Positions 27,403-34,672 of a DNA stretch of 64,000 nucleotides are shown here, in pieces. The notes under the pieces were generated by a model. That model did no database searches. It saw only the letters and a program-made list of their open reading frames with translations, and was not told the DNA's origin. The stretch comes from Ensifer aridi (GTDB lineage: Bacteria > Pseudomonadota > Alphaproteobacteria > Rhizobiales > Rhizobiaceae). The first letter of the stretch is position 1. Each line of letters starts with the position of its first letter. Location: positions 76,195 to 140,194 of the forward strand of contig NZ_LUAV01000018.1 of assembly GCF_002078505.1 (NCBI RefSeq), given 5' to 3'. A program made the translations under genes and the position numbers.

Positions 27403-28488
27403 ATGAAAACCCTATCCATTACACTTGCAAGAATCGCGCGACTGAGGACAGGCAAAGCCGAGCAGCTGCACTCCCGCAATAGGCTTGCCACACTGACGAA
27501 TTTCGGGTCGAACCCAGGTAAATTGAAAGCCAGATATTATTTGCCTAACAACCTGGCGAAGAAACCGGCGCTTGTCGTCGTCCTGCACGGATGCACGCAG
27601 ATTCCAGCCGACTATGATGTCTGCTCCGGCTGGTCGAAACTGGCCGATAAACACGGCTTCGCACTGCTCTACCCGCAACAAGTACGCGGCAATAATGGCA
27701 ATCTCTGCTTCAACTGGTTCTTGCCGGGCGATATCAGGCGCGGAGCGGGCGAGGCTCTGTCCATTCGTCAGATGATCCAGACAATGTGCTCAAGGCACAA
27801 GGTCTCCAAAGAAAGAATATACGTCACGGGACTGTCCGCCGGCGGTGCAATGGCGAATGTCTTGCTTTCGACCTATCCCGAGGTTTTTGCCGGCGGCGCG
27901 ATCATCGCCGGCCTCCCATATGCAACCGCGCTAACCGTTTCGGAAGCATTCGAGCGAATGCGCGGCCACGGCATCCCGAATCCGCGAGAACTGCGCGCCA
28001 AAGTTCTGGCAGCGTCCAGTCATTCAGGACCATGGCCGACGATCTCCGTCTGGCATGGAACGAGGGACAGCACGGTTGCCGAAGTGAACGCGCGCGCAAT
28101 CGTCGAACAGTGGCGCGGCGTGCATGACTTGGGCACGGCGCCGACGGTCACTGAAACGATAGACGGGCAGAAGCGGAAGGTCTGGAAGGACAATGACGGA
28201 CGGGAGCTCGTCAGCTTCTACAGCATCGAAGGCATGGGGCACGGGCTGCCGCTCGACGTGGCGAGCGGCTATGGAAAAAGCGGCCCCTACATGCTCGACG
28301 TTGGCATATCGTCGACCGCCCATATTGCCCATTCATGGGGACTGACGCGAAAACTGACGAGAGATCGCCGGGACAAAGCAAAGCCGCCTTCCGCGTCCTC
28401 TTTAAATGCGGATCGTTCACCCTCGGCTCAGAACAAAATCGGGAAAATCATCGGCGACGCTCTTCGAGCAGCCGGGCTGACGCGCTGA
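27403..28488 (+). CDS. PHB-depolymerase-family esterase (LpqC-like)
   Basis: A 361-residue alpha/beta hydrolase. The oxyanion region VVLHGCTQ and the nucleophile GLSAGG (Ser145) are typical of the PHB depolymerase/LpqC esterase family. The Asp in HGTRDSTV and His in GMGHGLPLD complete the triad. The family acts on short polyhydroxyalkanoates, feruloyl or similar esters; the true substrate here is unknown. There is no clear signal peptide. The ATG at 27403 has AAAGGAGAT upstream, a strong ribosome binding site. A broken copy of this gene lies at 7926-8441. Confidence 0.88.
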   Translation: MKTLSITLARIARLRTGKAEQLHSRNRLATLTNFGSNPGKLKARYYLPNNLAKKPALVVVLHGCTQIPADYDVCSGWSKLADKHGFALLYPQQVRGNNGNLCFNWFLPGDIRRGAGEALSIRQMIQTMCSRHKVSKERIYVTGLSAGGAMANVLLSTYPEVFAGGAIIAGLPYATALTVSEAFERMRGHGIPNPRELRAKVLAASSHSGPWPTISVWHGTRDSTVAEVNARAIVEQWRGVHDLGTAPTVTETIDGQKRKVWKDNDGRELVSFYSIEGMGHGLPLDVASGYGKSGPYMLDVGISSTAHIAHSWGLTRKLTRDRRDKAKPPSASSLNADRSPSAQNKIGKIIGDALRAAGLTR

Positions 28489-28730
28489 GGGCGTTCGCTG
28501 AAAACGCGCACCCCGGATGACACCCTCCGCCGCCCTCTGGGCCCGGCTAGTAAGTGTACCCGTGGGTAAATCTTGACGGCAAACGTCCGCCGAATCCGCC
28601 GCAAAGGCGACGCTGTTTGGCGGTTTGGCTGAGGCCTCCGCTATCAATCACACATCGGCGGCCTCGAGAGATTTCGTCCAGGGACTTGGGGGTGAAAAGG
28701 CTGAAGAACCCCGAGCCCTTCAAGGGTTTG

Positions 28731-28814
28731 CTAGTACCAGCGTCCTCGACCGTACCAGCCGCCACCTAACAGAAGAATGATAAGTACAATAATTAAAAGC
28801 GTGGTGATATCCAT
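28731..28814 (-). CDS. 27-residue membrane microprotein
   Basis: A short leftward frame starts at 28814 with GGGAGG nine bases upstream and stops at 28731. The product has one hydrophobic helix (residues 4-16, nearly all Leu and Ile), then GGGWYGRGRWY at the C-terminus. Small rhizobial proteins with a Leu/Ile helix and a Gly-Trp-Tyr tail of this kind are common, which supports it as a real inner-membrane microprotein. Function is unknown. Confidence 0.6.
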   Translation of the reverse strand: MDITTLLIIVLIILLLGGGWYGRGRWY

Positions 28815-29045
28815 CTGGGGCCTCCCGGAGCACACATCCATCGCCTTGCACGATGGTCCTTGGTTGTACTCTGATTAGTGGCAACGTCCCGCGGGGAGGG
28901 TTGGTTCCAACGAGTTTCGGGCGACGCATTGGTGATGGCGCCCATCGGCGGCTTCACCAATCATTCGGCGCGGCTAGGGCATCATACTGCGGTACCGCTC
29001 GTGTTCGTGTTGGACCTGGTCCAGGTGTGCGCGCCCGCATCCTCG

Positions 29046-29162
29046 TCAAACCGCGACCGCCTCTTCGGCGTAGAGGCCCCGGCAGGCGGCAGCATCGTCG
29101 CGGGCCCGTTGCTGCAATGCTTCGGGTTTGAACGCCCGACTGTCGTCCACCCTTGCCGTCAC
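29046..29162 (-). CDS. Possible 38-residue hypothetical protein
   Basis: A GTG at 29162 with GGGGAG upstream opens a frame to a stop at 29046. The product is hydrophilic and helical-looking (ALQQRARDDAAACRGLYAEE). I do not recognise it. Longer overlapping frames on both strands have no better support. The remaining sequence of 28815-29305 shows nothing else clear. Confidence 0.28.
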   Translation of the reverse strand: MTARVDDSRAFKPEALQQRARDDAAACRGLYAEEAVAV

Positions 29163-29305
29163 CAACGTGACTCCCCGGGAATGCCCTCAGAGTAAACAAG
29201 GGGCTGGTCCCGCGATACAAATGCTTTGGTAGGTCGGGCGGCAATTCTTGCCAGCGCTGACAGCGACTCGCGCGGGGTGGTCGGCACTGGCGACAGGCAG
29301 TAGAT

Positions 29306-29641
29306 TCAAGGTTTGCGGGGATCGTTGCCGGCCGCTCGATGTTCCTCAATCCGCTCAGGTTCTTCCTCGTCGATCCTCATCAGATCGTTCCGAGCCGCAC
29401 CTTCAACACGCAGCAACTCGTCCAGCTTAGCATGAAGAGCCTGTGTGTCACGGTATTGGGCTCTCTGGATGAAGAGGGTCATAGCCCAGACTATCAGAGT
29501 GACGAGGCCATGCGGGTCTAAGGTTTCCGGCCAAAACAAGAGCCAGAGACCGCCGTAGAGAATAACGATCAGGAAAGCCCAAGGTCGAGCGGTTAGAGTT
29601 CCAAGGTCAGTGAGGTGTCGGCCAATCGTGTTCTCGGACAT
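29306..29641 (-). CDS. Low-affinity iron permease-family small membrane protein
   Basis: A 111-residue protein with two hydrophobic segments (about residues 20-40 and 48-62, the second with VTLIVWAMTLFIQRAQ), then a charged helix (QALHAKLDELLRVEGAARNDLMRID) and an acidic tail. This is the pattern of bacterial proteins annotated as low-affinity iron permease family. The family name comes from fungal Fet4; transport by the short bacterial forms is not established. The ATG at 29641 is chosen; an in-frame ATG at 29662 is possible. Confidence 0.8.
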   Translation of the reverse strand: MSENTIGRHLTDLGTLTARPWAFLIVILYGGLWLLFWPETLDPHGLVTLIVWAMTLFIQRAQYRDTQALHAKLDELLRVEGAARNDLMRIDEEEPERIEEHRAAGNDPRKP

Positions 29642-29799
29642 GCCATGGAAACGCGCGCCCATGCGACGTGTTCCGATGACCGCCGCATGCCAACTACCCT
29701 TCGAAATTATTGCGTTTCAAGAAAGTCTGCTTCTGGGTTTATGGGATTGTTGCACGATGTTGGGCACACGTTCGTCGAGATAGTGACCTGATTCGGAGA

Positions 29800-29904
29800 T
29801 CATAAATCACGGGCATTTCGGTCGAGGCGACGCTGGCGCTCGCCGGCGTCGCTCGATGCCGCCCGCTGGGCCCGCAGTTCCCGAATGAAATCGTAGGTCG
29901 TCAT
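29800..29904 (-). CDS. Possible 34-residue basic small protein
   Basis: A leftward frame from ATG 29904 to a stop at 29800 with AGAGGCAGCG upstream as ribosome binding site. The product begins MTTYDFIRELRAQRAASS and is rich in Arg and Asp, with the look of a single soluble helix. The binding site lies in a perfect hairpin (29913-29931), which could control translation. I do not recognise the family. Confidence 0.38.
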   Translation of the reverse strand: MTTYDFIRELRAQRAASSDAGERQRRLDRNARDL

Positions 29905-29912
29905 CGTTCGCT

Positions 29913-29931
29913 GCCTCTGAAAAACAGAGGC
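29913..29931 (-). promoter_or_regulatory. Hairpin enclosing a ribosome binding site
   Basis: GCCTCTG (29913-29919) and CAGAGGC (29925-29931) pair perfectly around five A residues. On the minus strand the AGAGG of one arm is the candidate ribosome binding site of the 34-residue frame starting at 29904, so folding would hide it. Regulatory use is inferred. Confidence 0.35.
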
Positions 29932-30196
29932 TCAGCCCCGAGATGATGGGCTTGGGTCAATGACCGCCTGGCCCACCGGAACCGCACGTGATCTGCGACG
30001 CGAACTTCGGGCGGAGCGTTGCACAAGTAAATACGAATAACAGAAACCCCTAAAATGTTACTGGAACGCCTAATACTTTCGTATAAGGTCGACCTCGCAA
30101 CGGCACATCTTCTAGCATTGCCATTGCTTGTATAGGGCTTTGCAGCGGACCGTATTGCCGTGTCCTTGCTTTATATTGCAGAAATCCAATTGATGC

Positions 30197-30226
30197 AAAA
30201 AAGCCCTGACCGGAAACGGTCAGGGC
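30197..30226 (-). terminator. Rho-independent terminator, leftward
   Basis: A perfect 10-bp stem GCCCTGACCG/CGGTCAGGGC (30203-30212 with 30217-30226) with a four-base loop is followed on the minus strand by six T residues (30202-30197). It lies 140 bp beyond the stop of the spermidine-synthase-like gene and should end the pcm operon. Confidence 0.9.
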
Positions 30227-30367
30227 CACACCTCACCGCTTTCTTCCTTTCCCCGACAGATCTTTGGAGGGGAGCCCTGATCCCAGAGCAGAGATTTGCC
30301 AATAACCCACGCCCCCGCTGGCGACCGCAAGCCGCCGCACGGCGCGCCCGCTAGCCGCGCAGCGCTT

Positions 30368-32857
30368 TCAGCCCGTTGGTCCAACTCGCGAACGGCTGCG
30401 ATCCGGAACAGAGCCTTGCTGATCGTATAGATCCGACAAACCGGCGAGTAAGGCCGGGGCGAGAAGATAAAGGATGATGGCGATCGTTACGACGCCTGTG
30501 AACCCGACATGCATCGCAAGCAGTGCGGCGAGGATCGCGCTCAGCACCGACGCAGAGCCATTGATCCCCCAGGCCCAGGGAATAAACTCGTCCGAGTGTG
30601 CACCGACGAAGCCGAGGCCGAGCGGGAACGGCATACCCATAAAGACGGCGAGCGGCGCTATGAGGAGGAGTGTGATCGCAATCTTCGCGGCATCCGGCAG
30701 TGCCAGCAGCCGTTCGAAGATCAAGGGCAATGTGAGCAGGTAGGTGGCAGCCAGGAATGCGATCACCACGACGGCTAGGGCAATGCCGCGCACCGGTGAT
30801 CCGCGCCCGACCGCGGCCATCCACCGTGCGGCTACGGCGCTACCGAGACCGGCGAAAGCAAGGAAACCCGCAAGCACGACAGCGACAGCGTAGAGCGGAT
30901 GGCCGAGGAACAGCACGAAGCGCTGGATGAAGGCGATCTCGATGAAGAGGAAGGCCAAGCCCAAGGCAAGGAAATAGAGCCCGAAGCGCAGCCGGTGTCC
31001 GGCTCTCCCGAGTGCGCGCCGGCGAAGCCAGAGCGGCAGGAGGATCAAGACGGCGCTGAGGATCGCGGCCTGGCCGAGCGTCGTCACCAGGATCAGGTAG
31101 CCCCAGTCGAGCATCGCTGCCCCACCTTGGGTGCGCAGCGTCACGAGTTCGGGCAGAGCGCGCCAGCGGAAGAAGTCGAAGAAATAGGGCCGATTGTCAG
31201 TCGCCGGTGCAATATCGAACTTGTAGCGCTCGATGAAGTCGGCGCGCCCAGGACCGAGGAGAGCGAGGGCTCCCGCGTAGAGATATTCCTGGTCGAGCTG
31301 GTTGTAGCGGTTCACGTCGCTCGCGGAGATGCCTGGCGCCCAGGAGATATCAAAGAAATTCTCGGCGGCGAAGCGGCGGATGGCGGCGATGTCTTCGCCG
31401 GTGAAGGGCGATTTGGCGACGAGCAGGGTTGCCGTATTCCAACTCCGGATCAGCACCAGGTGCCGGCCTGGCTGGGACACCCCATCCGCTTCAAGCGCAA
31501 CGGTAGCAGTGGCAAACAGCTTGAGGATGTCGCGCGGCGGCATCCGCAGCCATCGCGTGATCGCGACGATCCCGTCTGCTCTCAACACCGCTAGGTAATC
31601 CCGCATTGCCTCCACGGTGTAGGTATAGTTCTCATGCATGCTCTGCACTCCGGCCGCGGCCGCGCCGAAGGAGTCGAGGAGCGGCATCTGGATCAGTTCA
31701 TAACGCTCGCCAGTGGTCGCAGCGAAGGCGCGCGCCTCGGCTAGATGCAGATGCACGTTCGGTCGGCTGAAGATGCCGCCGACGAAATCCGCGAAGCGAC
31801 TTCGGGCGAGGTCGATCATCTGCGGGTTGACCTCTACCGCATCGACGATTTCGGCTCCGGCGCGTAGCGCCAGCAGCACCTGCTCGCCGCCGCCGGCGCC
31901 GAGGATTAGCACTCGCGGCCGCTCAAGGATGCGGTACGGGAGCGCCGCCGTTGTCCGGTCGATATAGGCGACCGTCGCCGGATCGCCGCCATAGGTGGTG
32001 ATCGCCGTAATACTGTCGCCATCGGTAAAGACGGCGAGTTGCGCGGGCGGCTCTTGGCTGTTGGCGAGGCTGAGGCCCGGCGCGTACCGGAAAGGGATGG
32101 TCGGGCTCTCGACGACCGTCAACAGTCCGAGAGGGCTTGATCGCTCCTCGACCACCCGCGCATTCGGCACTTCGAGAGCCATGCGGAGGCCCTTGTACTC
32201 AGACATGTGCGGGCCGGGGGCCGTCCAGGACTGTGGTAGCCACACCGTGATGACCGCGGCTGCAAGCCCGAGGATGCCCGTGGCGAACCATCGATGGCGA
32301 GGCATGCCCGTCGCGGCGAGGGCAGCCGCCGCGAATCCCAGCGCTGCGACGAAGCGCAACGCTTCGGAGGGAAAGACCAGGAACAAGAGTCCGACGATGC
32401 CGAGCGCACCGATCCCTGCGCCGACGAGGTCAAAGGCATAGACGCGTCCGGTCTGGCCAGGATGGCGGCTGAAGGCAAGGCCGATACAGGTTGCACCGAA
32501 AAAGAAGGGCAAGATCAGGAGAGCATAGATGGCCGCGAGCCAACCGAGCTGCCGCGGATTCCAGACGATCTCGAGCGCGTTGAACGGCAGGCGCTCGGCA
32601 CAGGCGAAGCTGGCAACCGCAGTAATTCCGAACAGAGCCGCCGACGCTGCGAAGGCGGCCGGGTACCGTTCCACCAGGGGGCGGCGGGCCAACGCAATGA
32701 ATGTACCGCTCGCGCCAAAGCCCAGGAGCGCGATGCTTATCATCATATAGGCAAAATGATGCCACTGAATGATCGAAAACAGCCTTATCAGCAGCACTTC
32801 GTAGGCAAGGGTTGCCGCCGATATGAGACCGATCGGCAGCAGGCGCCCCGCTCTCAT
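30368..32857 (-). CDS. Large spermidine-synthase-like membrane protein
   Basis: An 829-residue protein in three parts. Residues 1 to about 225 contain six or seven membrane segments. Residues about 285-540 form a Rossmann methyltransferase-type domain with LILGAGGGEQVLLAL and DAVEVNPQMIDLAR, as in spermidine synthases. Residues about 585-810 contain a further six or seven membrane segments. Such proteins are often annotated as spermidine synthase, but true aminopropyl transfer is not established for them. The start codon overlaps the pcm stop in ATGA, so the two are translationally coupled and probably work together at the membrane. Confidence 0.85.
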   Translation of the reverse strand: MRAGRLLPIGLISAATLAYEVLLIRLFSIIQWHHFAYMMISIALLGFGASGTFIALARRPLVERYPAAFAASAALFGITAVASFACAERLPFNALEIVWNPRQLGWLAAIYALLILPFFFGATCIGLAFSRHPGQTGRVYAFDLVGAGIGALGIVGLLFLVFPSEALRFVAALGFAAAALAATGMPRHRWFATGILGLAAAVITVWLPQSWTAPGPHMSEYKGLRMALEVPNARVVEERSSPLGLLTVVESPTIPFRYAPGLSLANSQEPPAQLAVFTDGDSITAITTYGGDPATVAYIDRTTAALPYRILERPRVLILGAGGGEQVLLALRAGAEIVDAVEVNPQMIDLARSRFADFVGGIFSRPNVHLHLAEARAFAATTGERYELIQMPLLDSFGAAAAGVQSMHENYTYTVEAMRDYLAVLRADGIVAITRWLRMPPRDILKLFATATVALEADGVSQPGRHLVLIRSWNTATLLVAKSPFTGEDIAAIRRFAAENFFDISWAPGISASDVNRYNQLDQEYLYAGALALLGPGRADFIERYKFDIAPATDNRPYFFDFFRWRALPELVTLRTQGGAAMLDWGYLILVTTLGQAAILSAVLILLPLWLRRRALGRAGHRLRFGLYFLALGLAFLFIEIAFIQRFVLFLGHPLYAVAVVLAGFLAFAGLGSAVAARWMAAVGRGSPVRGIALAVVVIAFLAATYLLTLPLIFERLLALPDAAKIAITLLLIAPLAVFMGMPFPLGLGFVGAHSDEFIPWAWGINGSASVLSAILAALLAMHVGFTGVVTIAIILYLLAPALLAGLSDLYDQQGSVPDRSRSRVGPTG

Positions 32858-33606
32858 CGGGCGCCACCTCCACGCAGCGGCACAAAGCTTACTGGCAGCA
32901 GCTGCCGGGTCGTGATGCTTCCGTCCCGTCGCTTCTCGACCAGCATGAGAAACTGGGTCGCGAAGGGACCTCCCACGGGGACGACCATCCGGCCCCCTTT
33001 GGCGAGCTGCTCAACCAGCGGCGGCGGGATGTGACTGGCGGCGGCGGTCACCACGATGCCGTCGAAAGGCGCGCGCGCAGGCCAACCATAGTAACCGTCG
33101 CCTACCTTCACCTCGACATTGTTGTAGCGGAGCTCCGCGAGGCGGGCGGCCGCCCTTTCGCCCAGTTGCGGTATGATCTCAATCGAATAAACCTTCCCTG
33201 CGAGCGGCGACAAGACGGCTGCCTGATAGCCCGAGCCAGTACCGATCTCGAGGACAGAGTCGCCAGGCCGGACGTTGATCAGATCGGTCATCAGCGCGAC
33301 GATGAAGGGCTGCGAGATGGTCTGGCCGTATCCGATCGGCAGTGGCCTATCTCCATAGGCTGCGCTGCGCTGCTCCTCAGGCACGAAAAGGTGGCGCGGC
33401 ACCTTTCCCATCGTCGTCAGCACCGCCGGATCGATGCCCTGTCCCTCGACCGCGGACGGCGCTGAGCGCGCGTGCCCTTTGATGGTTTCGATCATCGCTG
33501 CACGCTCGGCCAAGCGATTCTGAGCGGGTGCGGATGTCGATACCATGGCGGCAGCGCTCGCGAGAACCACGACCAGCAACGCTCGGCACTGGGCTAGTCG
33601 ACGCAT
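32854..33606 (-). CDS. pcm: Exported protein-L-isoaspartate O-methyltransferase
   Basis: A 250-residue protein of the Pcm family. It contains the substrate region GYGQTISQPFIVALM, motif I VLEIGTGSGYQAAVL, and VTAAASHIPPPL. It methylates isoaspartyl residues to start repair of aged proteins. Unlike the cytoplasmic enzyme, it has an N-terminal signal peptide (residues 1-29 from ATG 33606, ending SAPAQ). That ATG has GGGAGAGGG upstream, which is why I reject the longer frame to 33792. Since SAM is cytoplasmic, an exported Pcm is puzzling; an anchor instead of cleavage, or donor passage via the coupled membrane protein, are possibilities. Confidence 0.85.
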   Translation of the reverse strand: MRRLAQCRALLVVVLASAAAMVSTSAPAQNRLAERAAMIETIKGHARSAPSAVEGQGIDPAVLTTMGKVPRHLFVPEEQRSAAYGDRPLPIGYGQTISQPFIVALMTDLINVRPGDSVLEIGTGSGYQAAVLSPLAGKVYSIEIIPQLGERAAARLAELRYNNVEVKVGDGYYGWPARAPFDGIVVTAAASHIPPPLVEQLAKGGRMVVPVGGPFATQFLMLVEKRRDGSITTRQLLPVSFVPLRGGGAR

Positions 33607-33840
33607 GAACCCTCTCCCGGCTGGAACGACGAGTATAGTGGCGGCAGCGGCAATTTTGAACAAAACTCGCTCGTCTCTGCGGCGTTCCAGCTTATTGCTT
33701 CGGAAAAGAGCGAATGGCCCCGAGCCGGAGGAGGCATTGGCGGCCTTTAAACTTGATCGGGGGGGAGCTGGGTTGAACGAGCCCTCGAGCACTGTAAGGA
33801 CGAGGGCGCTTCGTTATAGATAGAGACCACGAAAAGGCGT

Positions 33841-34143
33841 CTACGCCTCCTCAGCGTCTCCACCTTCCGAGAGAACTTGTACCAGGCGGGCGCAATCGGC
33901 GTTATTGCCGGGCAGCAGGCTCACCGGATCGACGACACCCACACCGACGCCTATGGCATTTGCGGCCGCCCATGCCCAATCTTCCTGCGCGCGCTGAAGA
34001 AGCCTCGGAGCCTCCGTGGCAATGCACGCGCGTCCTGCCTGAACGATCTCGGCTGATGGCACGCCCTGCAGGCGCTCTGACACCTCAGCCTGCAGCGGGC
34101 CCACGACAAGGATGGCGAACAGATAGCTGAGGAATTCCGACAC
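33841..34143 (-). CDS. Conserved hypothetical small exported protein
   Basis: A 100-residue protein beginning with a hydrophobic segment (LSYLFAILVVGPLQAEV) that looks like a signal peptide or anchor. The rest contains EIVQAGRACIATEAPRLL, an alanine-rich part and a DPVSLLPGNN stretch with a cysteine at each side. I recall similar rhizobial proteins without a known role. It lies upstream of and in line with pcm, with a gap of about 230 bp. Confidence 0.65.
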   Translation of the reverse strand: MSEFLSYLFAILVVGPLQAEVSERLQGVPSAEIVQAGRACIATEAPRLLQRAQEDWAWAAANAIGVGVGVVDPVSLLPGNNADCARLVQVLSEGGDAEEA

Positions 34144-34672
34144 TACGTGCTCCTGGTTAGTTGCTGCGTCAGATATAAGGATCGGCGCAGGCGAGTGCCA
34201 GAGTACCTGCGCCGACTGCGACGACGAACCTGCAGGGATCGGAGTTCGGTGACCGTTCTCAGTCTAAAAAATCATAAAACGTCAATGGTTTAATTCCACA
34301 AGTGGGCGTTATGTGATCCGATTGCAGTCGAGCCTTTGTGTTAGGGGCGTCAGCTCCATTATGACGATGCAGCGCCAACAACCCGCACGCGCAGCACCAG
34401 AATTGAGACGCACAGATAAATCACCACACGACCGACTTGATCGATCACCGGACGGTCTGGTGGGTTGGTTTGTGGACCTATGGACGTGTTGAGTGCCGCG
34501 CTCCTCAAGCGGAAGTCGCCCTGCCCGCAGCGAGGGGATCCGCCCTCAGGACGTGAGGGTGTCTAGCTAGGCGAATCAGCCCGGGAAAGTTGCATTGCGT
34601 TTTTAGCGGTCTTTACGGATTCGATAGCCCGCCCTGGGTCCGGACCTCCGCGGCCAGCCTTTCACCCGCGGA
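34144..34672. other. Gene-free stretch with degenerate repeat copy
   Basis: About 530 bp with no supportable gene. It is between the leftward small exported protein gene and the end of the molybdopterin subunit gene. The only notable item is a degenerate copy of an intergenic repeat at 34264-34293. Confidence 0.45.
34264..34293. repeat. Degenerate half copy of the 4598 repeat element
   Basis: CTAAAAAATCATAAAACGTC and the following AATGGTTTAA match, with small insertions and substitutions, the right half of the element at 4619-4650 (CTAAAATCATAAACGTCATC then GATTCTAA). The left arm of the hairpin is absent. It is probably an eroded insertion of the same family. Confidence 0.45.

Noticed and set aside
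28853-29195. Two overlapping plus-strand frames of about 100 residues
   Set aside because: No ribosome binding site or recognisable sequence; composition fits non-coding GC-rich DNA.
33607-33792. N-terminal extension of Pcm
   Set aside because: The ATG at 33606 has a strong ribosome binding site and begins a proper signal peptide.
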